Assembly (NCBI GenBank): GCA_903921605.1
Contig: CAIXQV010000296.1
Span: forward strand, 1 to 35,864
Direction: 5' to 3'
DNA length: 35,864 bases
Source of the DNA: an uncultured Planctomycetaceae bacterium
GTDB taxonomy: Bacteria > Planctomycetota > Planctomycetia > Planctomycetales > Planctomycetaceae
The notes below the pieces were generated by a model. The model saw nothing but the letters and a program-made list of their open reading frames with translations, had not been told where the DNA came from and ran no database searches. Both the position numbers and the translations under genes were made by a program. This document shows positions 7,609 to 14,892 of this stretch, piece by piece (the stretch's first letter is position 1; each line of letters begins with the position of its first letter).

Positions 7609-8751
7609 TCAGTTCTTAGCAGGTTCAGGCTTTTCGATTTCAAAGGCGTACGTTGTTTTAGATTCGTACTTCTCGCCCGGCTTCAGAATTGTCGTCGGAA
7701 AATTCTCGTGATTCACGGAGTCCGGATAGTGCTGTGTTTCGAGGCACAAAGCACTGCGGTGAGCATACGTCTTTCCGCCTTTGCCCTTTTGGCCTTTCAG
7801 GAAGTTTCCGGAGTAGAACTGAATGCCCGGTTCGGTCGTCATGACATGCATGCGGCGACCTGACTCTCGTTCAACAACGATCGCGGCCAAAGTCAAGGTT
7901 TTGCCCTCTTCGCGTGGATTCAACACGAAATTATGATCATAACCGATCGCAGCGGTCTTACCGATGGATTCGATGCGTTTTCCGATCACTGTTCGTTTGC
8001 GGAAGTCGAGATCTGTGCCTTCGACAGGGGCAATTTCTCCGGTCGGAATCATCGTGTCATCGGATACGGTATAGTTATCGGCGTTGATTCGCAGGCTGTG
8101 GTTCAGCACCGTCTCGCTGCCTTCGCCGGCGAGATTGAAGTAGGCGTGATTCGTTAAGTTAACCGGCGTCGCCTTGTCAGTGGTCGCGGTGTAAGAAATG
8201 GAGATTGAATTCGTATCGTTTGCAACGAAGTAGCTGACCGTGATTTCCAGAGTTCCCGGATAACCTTCGTCGCCGTCGGGGCTTGTTGCAGTGAACTTAA
8301 CGCCCTGCCCTTTTTCGCCCGAATAGGGATGTGCTTTCCAGACGAGTTTATCAAGGCTCTTGTCCAATCCACCGTGCAGATGGTTTGGTTCGTTGTTGAT
8401 CGCCAGCGTGTACTCTTTGCCTTCGAGAGTGAACTTTCCTTTGGCGATACGATTGCAGACACGGCCGGTCGTACATCCAAAATACTGGTTGTCTTCGGAC
8501 TCATAGCCGGTGACATCATCAAAGCCCAGAATCACGTCTGCCGCCTTGCCGTCTTTGTCAGGAACATGCAATTGAACCAGAGTGGCACCGCGAGTCATCA
8601 CTTTTGCCACGAGGCCCGTATTGTTCTTCAGCGTATACAGTTCAACGGCTTGACCGTCTTTGGTCTTGCCGAAAGGTTCGGAGACCGGTTCAGCGCCGGA
8701 CACAACAGATGTCATCAGGAATGCTCCAAAAATCGCCAACTTCAGTTTCAT
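7609..8751 (-). CDS. Exported aldose 1-epimerase (mutarotase)
   Basis: A 380-residue galactose mutarotase-like enzyme that interconverts alpha and beta anomers of hexoses. Catalytic-region motifs are NEPNHLHGG (His126), NLTNHAYFNLAG (His202) and TTEPGIQFYSGNF (Glu307, the expected base). An N-terminal hydrophobic segment ending VVSGA suggests Sec export, so it would act in the periplasm, unlike cytoplasmic GalM of E. coli. The extra length over the usual 340-350 residues is accounted for by the signal peptide and C-tail. An imperfect Shine-Dalgarno (AAGG) lies in the loop of a small hairpin at 8754-8770, directly before the ATG at 8751. It is not part of an obvious galactose operon. Confidence 0.93.
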   Translation of the reverse strand: MKLKLAIFGAFLMTSVVSGAEPVSEPFGKTKDGQAVELYTLKNNTGLVAKVMTRGATLVQLHVPDKDGKAADVILGFDDVTGYESEDNQYFGCTTGRVCNRIAKGKFTLEGKEYTLAINNEPNHLHGGLDKSLDKLVWKAHPYSGEKGQGVKFTATSPDGDEGYPGTLEITVSYFVANDTNSISISYTATTDKATPVNLTNHAYFNLAGEGSETVLNHSLRINADNYTVSDDTMIPTGEIAPVEGTDLDFRKRTVIGKRIESIGKTAAIGYDHNFVLNPREEGKTLTLAAIVVERESGRRMHVMTTEPGIQFYSGNFLKGQKGKGGKTYAHRSALCLETQHYPDSVNHENFPTTILKPGEKYESKTTYAFEIEKPEPAKN

Positions 8752-9211
8752 GGATTCTCGCCTTGAGAATGGTGGGACATGTCAGCGGTAAAAATTCCAA
8801 CGGAGGATAGTACCTCCGAGCCGATTGGCTTGTTGGTCTTATCCCGATGATGTGCTTCATCTCGCTCGCCTCTGACGACAAGAAAAAACGGTTCGGGATC
8901 GTTCCGTCCAGGACTCTGACCGCTACGAGTCGAAGGACAGCAGGACCTGCCCTCGACGAGCGGACTATTATCGGGAAGGCTTCCTCAGGCTACAAGCGAC
9001 GGGATCAGGGAATGGCGGCATTCATGACGACCGGACAGAAGGACCCTTCAACGCTGGTACAGACCTTTCCGTAGGATTATACCTGTCTCTCCGTAGTGTC
9101 TCACAGCCAGGGCGTTTCGGTGTTTTCGTGGAATACGCTGCTCGGAAAACAGATCCGCGAAGTGTTCCGCTGAGCCCTCTCCATATGCTTTTTCCGACAA
9201 AAGTCCGCCAC
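8752..9211. other. Divergent intergenic region, no gene recognised
   Basis: About 460 bases between the aldose epimerase (minus) and sulfatase (plus) genes. Open frames present, including the 28-codon upstream extension of the sulfatase from a GTG at 9128, have no recognisable features. It presumably contains both promoters; no clear -35/-10 pair or RNA motif was identified. Confidence 0.4.
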
Positions 9212-11032
9212 ATGGTCAGAAGATTGATAGTTTCAGCGGTCGCCTTGCTTGTGTTGTTCGTGATGCCCGAACCATCGGCGGCCTTGCCACCAAACGTGGT
9301 TGTTTTTCTGGCCGATGATGCGGGCTGGGGAGATTACAGCCAATCGGGCAATCAACAGGTCAGTACACCCAATATCGATTCGATTGCTCAAGGTGGTGTG
9401 TCGCTTGACCGTTTTTACGTGTGCCCGGTTTGTGCACCGACACGAGGCGAGTTTCTGACGGGTCGATATCATCCGCGTGGAGGTGTTCGAGGTGTGTCGA
9501 CCGGGCAGGAACGCCTGAATCTCGATGAGAAGACCATTTCGGACGCCTTTAAGGCGGCTGGATACGCAACCGGTGCTTTCGGCAAATGGCATAACGGAAG
9601 TCAGTGGCCTTACCATCCGATGGCTCGAGGTTTCGATGAGTACTTTGGACACTCGTCGGGGCATTGGGGCGAGTATTTCGATGCGCCACTGGAAGATAAT
9701 GGTCGCATGATTCGCACGCAGGGCTACATCGTGGATGTCTGCACCGATCGAGCGATCTCCTTTATTGATCGAAACAAAGAGAAACCGTTCTTTTGTTTTG
9801 TCCCGTTCACCACACCGCATTCACCCTGGGCCGCGCCTCCGGAAGACTGGCAACGATTTAAAGATCGTCCCATTGTGCAACGAGCGACAGATGCGTCAAA
9901 AGAAGTTCTCGATGAGACGCGATGTGCTCTGGCGATGGTCGAGAATCAGGATCACAATGTCGGTCGCATTCTGCGGCGACTTGAAGAGCATGGTCTCGCC
10001 GACAACACGATTGTCGTGTACTTTTCCGACAATGGCCCCAACTCCATGCGCTGGACAGGCGGCATGAAGGGGCGGAAGGCGACAACAGATGAAGGTGGTG
10101 TGCGTTCTGTCTGCTATCTCCGCTGGCCGGAGAAACTTCCCGCCGGAAATACGATCACACAGATTGCTGGTGCTATTGATCTACTGCCGACTCTGACATC
10201 GCTGGCGGGGATTCAACGAGTTGGAGACAAACCGCTTGATGGACGTGATCTTAGTCCACTGCTTCGGAAGCAGTCAGTGGCCTGGCCGGAGCGAATGATC
10301 TTTTCGACATGGGCCGGAAACATCAGCGTACGCACTCAGACCCATCGGCTGGATAATGCCGGACTGTTGTTTGATATGGTGGCCGATCCGGGCCAGACCG
10401 CGCCTGTTAACGAGAAAGAGCCGGAGCTGGTGGCTAAGTTGAAAGAGGCCGTCAGTCAATGGCGTGAAGAGATGTTCGGCTTTGCTGATGCGAGATCGAA
10501 GGGAAAGTCGACCGGAGGAAAAACGAAGCCCGGCGGAGGCAATTCAGTTGATCCGCGGCCAATTCCTGTTGGCTACCGAGAGTTCCCGATCACAATGCTT
10601 CCTGCCCGTGATGGTGAGCCGCGAGGCGGGATTAATCGCAGCAGTGCAGCACCAAATTGCTCGTACTTCGTCAACTGGACCAGCGTTGGTGACAGCATGG
10701 TCTGGCTGCTGGATGTGAATGCAGCCGGGAAGTACGAAGTCACGATCGATTACACCTGCAGAGTTGCTGATGCTGGTTCGCTGGTGGAGCTGGCGTTTCA
10801 GAATTCGCGGCTTACCGGGCGAGTTGCGCCGGGGTGGGATCCGCCTTTGTACACAAACCAGGACACTCTGCCTCGACCGGATGGTGAAAGTCAGATGAAG
10901 GAATTTCACACATTGAAACTTGGCGATATCAATTTGGCGTCTGGTCAGGGGCCGATGACCCTGAGAGCATTAGAGATACCAGGGGAATCCGTGATGGACG
11001 TTCGCAGAGTCACGCTCACGTTACTGGAATAG
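9212..11032 (+). CDS. Secreted sulfatase with C-terminal accessory domain
   Basis: A type I sulfatase of about 606 residues. After a signal peptide (IVSAVALLVLFV) comes the metal-binding start VVVFLADDAGWGDY, then VCAPTRGEFLTGR, where Cys74 in the C-x-P-x-R motif would be converted to formylglycine. FGKWHNG and VYFSDNGPNS supply other active-site residues. The catalytic part ends around residue 430, followed by a Gly/Lys linker and a roughly 150-residue beta-rich C-terminal domain (YEVTIDYTC onward) resembling carbohydrate-binding modules on planctomycete sulfatases. Likely substrate is a sulfated polysaccharide; the exact one cannot be told. The start at 9212 is chosen for its signal peptide; ATG 9185 and GTG 9128 are also in frame. 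Convergent with the next gene (14-base gap). Confidence 0.92.
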   Translation: MVRRLIVSAVALLVLFVMPEPSAALPPNVVVFLADDAGWGDYSQSGNQQVSTPNIDSIAQGGVSLDRFYVCPVCAPTRGEFLTGRYHPRGGVRGVSTGQERLNLDEKTISDAFKAAGYATGAFGKWHNGSQWPYHPMARGFDEYFGHSSGHWGEYFDAPLEDNGRMIRTQGYIVDVCTDRAISFIDRNKEKPFFCFVPFTTPHSPWAAPPEDWQRFKDRPIVQRATDASKEVLDETRCALAMVENQDHNVGRILRRLEEHGLADNTIVVYFSDNGPNSMRWTGGMKGRKATTDEGGVRSVCYLRWPEKLPAGNTITQIAGAIDLLPTLTSLAGIQRVGDKPLDGRDLSPLLRKQSVAWPERMIFSTWAGNISVRTQTHRLDNAGLLFDMVADPGQTAPVNEKEPELVAKLKEAVSQWREEMFGFADARSKGKSTGGKTKPGGGNSVDPRPIPVGYREFPITMLPARDGEPRGGINRSSAAPNCSYFVNWTSVGDSMVWLLDVNAAGKYEVTIDYTCRVADAGSLVELAFQNSRLTGRVAPGWDPPLYTNQDTLPRPDGESQMKEFHTLKLGDINLASGQGPMTLRALEIPGESVMDVRRVTLTLLE

Positions 11033-11046
11033 GATAAGCTGATTCT

Positions 11047-11958
11047 TCAGGCAACCACCAGCCGACGTTCGGTACCAACCGAGTTGTTTGTTCCCAGCGG
11101 GAGTTCACGGTCCTGGCTTTCGCTATAGAGCACCAGCGTGACTTCATTACCGGAGGGATTGAAGAACAGTTCGTCTGAGAAACCTCGCATCAACAGCAGG
11201 CCACGTCCACTCGCCAGCAATGCTTCAGGGTCGTTGCAGCGATCAAGAGCCGCCTGAACATTGAAACCGTTTCCCTCATCCCGGATCGTAATCCAGAGCC
11301 CGAACGGGCTGACGAGTTCCGTGACAGAAACACTGCGCTGACACCATGGGGACAGTAATTCGCGTTCTGCAGCCAAATCAACGAACCGCGAGGAACCGTC
11401 TTCCTTGAGTTCGGAGCTAATTTCCAGATTCCCGTGATAGAAGGCATTGTTGAGTGCCTCCTCCAGCGCCATACAGAAATGATTTTCCTTCGTGCCTTCG
11501 ACTACATGATAATCCTGAATGCCACGCATCAGGCGGTCGCGAAGTTTCGGTATCAGGCGGCAGCGGGTGGGCACGCGGAACTGAGCGAGCCGGACATGCG
11601 GCGACTGAATAACAACCTCCTCGACAATGGTCGCTTCAGTTGTCATGACTGGGAGTTCCCTCAGACGGAGGATCAAATCATTGCGCGTGACAGGAAGCCA
11701 GGAATCCGGCTTTTCGTTGTTTTGACAAACTCGGCCGATCACTGCAAACGCATTTTGCGAATTTTGTTCGACTTCACCCATCCCGGGGTATTCTGGCTGC
11801 ACGATACAGACATCATTCCTGCCGAAGGATACGACAGGTGATCGACTCCATGTGTCCCTGCTGATATGCGTGACCCTCGCCCCACCTATGACCTGACGAC
11901 TAAGTCGGTGAACGTTTTGGAAGAATTCCGCTTCATCGGTAATGACCAGGATTTGCAT
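11047..11958 (-). CDS. HATPase-domain regulator (RsbW-like anti-sigma / serine kinase)
   Basis: A 303-residue protein whose C-terminal half is a GHKL ATPase domain: N-box ALEEALNNAFYHGN (residues 164-177), G1 box DEGNGF (227-232) and G2 box GRGLLLMRGF (251-260). No His-phosphoacceptor domain is present, so it resembles RsbW/SpoIIAB-type serine kinases and anti-sigma factors rather than sensor kinases. Residues 1-115 start like a receiver domain (MQILVITDEAEFF) but lack the usual aspartate and lysine pattern, so this is at most a degenerate receiver. A partner anti-anti-sigma gene is not next to it. Its target, perhaps a sigma factor or a PP2C-type phosphatase pathway, is unknown. Confidence 0.8.
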   Translation of the reverse strand: MQILVITDEAEFFQNVHRLSRQVIGGARVTHISRDTWSRSPVVSFGRNDVCIVQPEYPGMGEVEQNSQNAFAVIGRVCQNNEKPDSWLPVTRNDLILRLRELPVMTTEATIVEEVVIQSPHVRLAQFRVPTRCRLIPKLRDRLMRGIQDYHVVEGTKENHFCMALEEALNNAFYHGNLEISSELKEDGSSRFVDLAAERELLSPWCQRSVSVTELVSPFGLWITIRDEGNGFNVQAALDRCNDPEALLASGRGLLLMRGFSDELFFNPSGNEVTLVLYSESQDRELPLGTNNSVGTERRLVVA

Positions 11959-12357
11959 GGTTCAAGTGTCTCAGTTTGCGCGTCGGTGCTGCAGTTTGCG
12001 TCGCACGGAAATCTTCCCGACGCGATTCGACAACATGTTTCGTTTCAGAAACATAGCCCGAAAACTGATCGAGCCTCCCGGTTTCGCAAAAGTCAATTCA
12101 GCCTCGTGGGCCAATTACGGAATGGGAACGGCGTATGCTGAGTGTGAGCATTATGACGAGTCCGGTTGTGGCGGTCGTTGTGGTCAGTAGGTTTCCACCA
12201 ATGGGGTCTTTTGCCCTAAAGCGGAGTTTTTTTCGCAAGTTTTTCTGCGAAACCTGTTTTTCCAGCGTACGGGTAATAGAGGCTTGAGATGTGACGATGC
12301 GACGGCCATACTCTTTCTGTTCGCTGTTTTTGAGCCTTTGTTCGTTGGACCTTTGAA
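11959..12357. other. Divergent intergenic region, no gene recognised
   Basis: About 400 bases between the HATPase gene (minus) and the His/Cys-rich protein gene (plus). A 7-bp hairpin (12231-12237 with 12246-12252) flanked by T runs sits at 12225-12260; its role is unclear. An 82-codon frame at 11942-12190 and a 61-codon frame at 12184-12369 lack support. Confidence 0.35.
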
Positions 12358-12828
12358 GTGCTTTTTCATCGCCTAATCCATGAAAACGCTATCAGGATTG
12401 CCGCTTGTGTGGCATTTCTTGCGTGTTCGTTGCTGGGCAAGCCGCTGCACGAATTGCAGCATCTGGTTGACGCTGGCCACTGTAGCCATCAAGTTCATTC
12501 AGATGCTCCTCAGGGCAAATCGCAGACAGCCGGATGTGGCCAGACTTGTAAAGATCGTCTGCATCAAGCACATTCTTCCGCTTCAGAGCATCGCTCGAAA
12601 TCTCTGCCCGAGCAGCAAGGTTCCGGTCATGATAATCCTGGGCATTCTCACGATTCCCACGACTGTTCTGTCTGTCAGGCCCTTTGTGTATCCGCGACAT
12701 CAACGGACTATTGTGCCGTTTCGTTGAGATCGAATGCGTGCGAGATTCGCGACGCAATTGACAGTGAAAGTGTGGACGCGTCTGCTCCGCAATCTGCAGA
12801 CGCCCGTGGCCCACCCCGCCTTGCATGA
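12358..12828 (+). CDS. His/Cys-rich exported hypothetical protein
   Basis: A 156-residue protein from a GTG start. The N-terminal hydrophobic segment (IAACVAFLACSLLG) looks like a signal peptide. The rest is rich in His and Cys, for example HELQHLVDAGHCSHQVH, CGQTCKDRLHQAH and the cluster HDNPGHSHDSHDCSVCQALC. This layout resembles metal-binding DUF2946-like exported proteins, so copper or zinc binding in the periplasm is plausible but unproven. The competing +2 frame (12380-12727) starts with ATG but lacks such patterning. No metal transporter lies next to it; the following gene is a DUF1559 protein. Start uncertain, as no strong ribosome binding site is visible. Confidence 0.65.
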   Translation: MLFHRLIHENAIRIAACVAFLACSLLGKPLHELQHLVDAGHCSHQVHSDAPQGKSQTAGCGQTCKDRLHQAHSSASEHRSKSLPEQQGSGHDNPGHSHDSHDCSVCQALCVSATSTDYCAVSLRSNACEIRDAIDSESVDASAPQSADARGPPRLA

Positions 12829-12881
12829 AGTTGCTTCTCTAAAATTGCTGTGCGCGGGCAAGCACTGATAGTATCAGGCTT

Positions 12882-12905
12882 CCTGCTCAGCGCAGGCGGT
12901 TTTTG
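12882..12905 (+). terminator. Possible weak terminator
   Basis: Stem CCTGC / GCAGG with a 5-base loop, followed by a short spacer and TTTTT, about 55 bases after the His/Cys-rich gene. The stem is only 5 bp, so this is a weak call. A 13-base palindrome CTGATAGTATCAG precedes it at 12865-12877. Confidence 0.35.
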
Positions 12906-13062
12906 ACAGCACTATGCCCTGCAATGAGTGATGAGGTCTTCACTTCGTCCTCCTTCCAATTTGTCGAACAGACCTCTCCTTCGTGCGGCACGAACGTGCG
13001 CCGGGTCTGTCTCGCCCAATGCATACTCGTCCGCAACCAGCGGCATTCCGGAGCCATGAATC

Positions 13063-13983
13063 ATGTTGTTTGCCAAATCAAAATCCCTCCGCGGATTTAC
13101 ATTGATTGAACTGTTGGTCGTGATCGCAATTATCGCTGTTTTGATCGCGTTGCTGCTTCCTGCGGTACAGCAGGCTCGAGAAGCCGCCAGAAGAACTCAG
13201 TGCAAGAATAATCTCAAGCAGATCGGCCTGGCCCTGCACAACTATCACGATAGCCATCGTGTGTTTCCGCCGGGTTGGATTGCGGTTGATGAATTCCGGA
13301 TGCCCAGTGCTCACGAAGGCACCAGTGGTGTCGGTTGGGGAACTTCTATTCTGCCTTACATTGAACAGGACGCCATCTATCGCCTGTTCAATCCCAGCCT
13401 GCCGCTGACTGATCCGGCTAACGCTGCGTTTCTGCAATCACAGGTCAATGCCTACAAGTGTCCGTCTGATTCACAGCCAATGCAGTTCGACTTGCACGAA
13501 GAAGGTGGTGGTCCGGTATTGGCCCGCTTGCCGATCGCCAACTATATCGCGGTCTTTGGCCCGGAGAGTCTGGATGACTGCGAATTGCCTGCGGGAAACG
13601 CACCTGTCCTGCCTGACGGAACCTGCAAAGGAAGCGGCATGTTTCACCACAACAGCAGCGTCAAAATGGCGTCAATCATCGATGGCACGTCTGGTACGTT
13701 TATGATTGGAGAGCGAAGAACCAGAGTCGATATGGATTGGTATACTTCCTGGCCCGGCATGGTCGCCGAGGGAGAAGAGGCATTTCAGCGGGTCTGTGGA
13801 TCTGCGGATCATGTTCCGAACGATCCTAATCATCACTTTGACGATTTCAGCAGCAGTCACACCGGCGGTGCTCAGTTTTGCCTGGCCGACGGATCCGTGA
13901 GATTTATCTCAGAAAACATCGACCACGGCGTGTACCAGTCCCTGTCGACAATCCAGGGCGGCGAGGTTGTTGGCGAGTTCTGA
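13063..13983 (+). CDS. DUF1559 domain protein with prepilin-type N-terminus
   Basis: A 306-residue protein of the large planctomycete DUF1559 family. The N-terminus carries a prepilin cleavage/methylation motif, RG then FTLIELLVVIAIIAVL with Glu5, followed by QQAREAARRTQCKNNLKQI, the family hallmark. The C-terminus has the H-x9-DG motif (HTGGAQFCLADGSVRF). After cleavage by a prepilin peptidase it would be a membrane-embedded pseudopilin-like protein; the true role of the family is not established. The ATG at 13063 has GGAG 9 bases upstream. These proteins often occur in many copies per genome and are frequently unlinked to secretion genes, as here. No gene follows closely downstream. Confidence 0.95.
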   Translation: MLFAKSKSLRGFTLIELLVVIAIIAVLIALLLPAVQQAREAARRTQCKNNLKQIGLALHNYHDSHRVFPPGWIAVDEFRMPSAHEGTSGVGWGTSILPYIEQDAIYRLFNPSLPLTDPANAAFLQSQVNAYKCPSDSQPMQFDLHEEGGGPVLARLPIANYIAVFGPESLDDCELPAGNAPVLPDGTCKGSGMFHHNSSVKMASIIDGTSGTFMIGERRTRVDMDWYTSWPGMVAEGEEAFQRVCGSADHVPNDPNHHFDDFSSSHTGGAQFCLADGSVRFISENIDHGVYQSLSTIQGGEVVGEF

Positions 13984-14496
13984 TCTCGAAAGAGTTGAGT
14001 CTGGGCAATGCTGGTTGATTGAGTGAGATTGCACAATCTTCAATCATCTTCGACTGTTTGACTCAGAGTAGTGGCTGACAACGATCGGCAGACTGTTCCC
14101 GGATTTTGGTGCTAGTCGTCATCCTGATGTCATGAGGTATCAGAACGCGGGCGCAGATTGATCCTCGAGGAGGAATGTACGGCTGGTAATGCCGATGCAT
14201 GCCATGCACAGAAAGCAGGTCTGGCAAGGACTTACGACGATACCGAAGATTTCGGCAGACATTGTCGATGCTTCGGCACAGAGGATGCGAGAAGGGAAAG
14301 ACGTCAACTTGTTCTGACGGTGATTCAGCGACACAAGGCTTAATTCATGATCCTCCGGGAACTCGGCTTCCTGGAGGAGGCCCCCCCCTGAATGCTGTTG
14401 GAGATCAATCGTTTTCCGAGTTGTTTCTGAGAAACAACCGAACCTCGATCCCTTCTTTGTTTCCTCCCTGCTGAACTGCCACGAAAGGATTTGATC
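13984..14496. other. Long intergenic region with a hairpin
   Basis: About 510 bases after the DUF1559 gene. A hairpin at 14016-14046 (TGATTGA / TCAATCA outer stem plus an inner GAGATT / AATCTT) may end transcription. A run of eight C lies near 14390. The overlapping minus-strand frame 14140-14745 reads with a composition unlike a real protein, so I see no gene here. Confidence 0.4.
14016..14046 (+). terminator. Hairpin after the DUF1559 gene, possible terminator
   Basis: Bases 14016-14022 pair with 14040-14046 and the inside pairs further with a GCAC loop. It lies 33 bases past the stop codon. A U tract is lacking, so termination would be factor-assisted or the structure could stabilise the mRNA 3' end. 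Confidence 0.35.
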
Positions 14497-14691
14497 ATGT
14501 CGATCAGCAATCTTCAGCTCGAACGTCAACTGCTGGAATCCGATGCCGGACAAGCCGTTTATGACGCTCTCATTCAGGCCAATGTGGACCTGAGAACCGT
14601 CTCTCTTGAACTCGTTAAAGACATGCTGCGTGCCGAAAATCGGCACCGAAGACTCATGGGCTATTCTGCCACGCGAGTCTGTCTTTCGTGA
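14497..14691 (+). CDS. Small hypothetical protein (64 residues)
   Basis: A 64-residue ORF reading MSISNLQLERQLLESDAG onward, with AAAGGA about 8 bases before the ATG. The predicted protein is soluble, mostly helical, and rich in Leu, Glu and Arg. It has no signal peptide, membrane segment or motif that I recognise. A short helix-forming pattern (VYDALIQANVDLRTVSLELV) suggests a real protein rather than a chance frame. It stands alone between the DUF1559 gene and the convergent glgX gene, with a T-run following a weak GC stem near 14715-14740. Confidence 0.5.
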   Translation: MSISNLQLERQLLESDAGQAVYDALIQANVDLRTVSLELVKDMLRAENRHRRLMGYSATRVCLS

Positions 14692-14739
14692 CGTTGAAGA
14701 CGTCATTTGAACTCCGCCGCGACAAGACGTCCGGCTTTT

Positions 14740-14776
14740 TTGCATTGCGGGACTATGTTTGCATCGCGGGATTATG
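14740..14776. repeat. Short tandem direct repeat
   Basis: TTGCATTGCGGGACTATG (14740-14757) is followed after one base by TTGCATCGCGGGATTATG (14759-14776), 16 of 18 bases identical. It lies in the non-coding stretch between the small ORF and the 3' end of glgX. Function unknown; a local duplication is the simplest explanation. Confidence 0.6.
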
Positions 14777-14892
14777 TCGGTGCGAGGTCACCATTGAGGC
14801 AACGCTGCCAATGATGTGTCCCGCGAACACTCGACCTCAATTCCTGCCGTGCAAAGAATAAGCAGTCCGTGAGTGAGCGTCTGCTGTTCTGC

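Noticed and set aside
11942..12190. 82-codon plus-strand frame upstream of the His/Cys-rich gene
   Set aside because: No good ribosome binding site, no motif, and it starts inside the 5' end of the HATPase gene; I treat it as chance.
12380..12727. Plus-strand 115-codon frame with an ATG start
   Set aside because: It is a shifted reading of the His/Cys-rich gene; the 12358 frame has a signal peptide and ordered His/Cys clusters, which are unlikely by chance.
14698..14738. Terminator after the small ORF (GCCG/CGGC stem and six T)
   Set aside because: The stem is only four base pairs with a long loop, too weak to call.
14140..14745. Minus-strand 201-codon open frame
   Set aside because: Its translation has no domain, signal or regular composition and it runs across the better-supported small plus-strand ORF at 14497-14691, which has a ribosome binding site.
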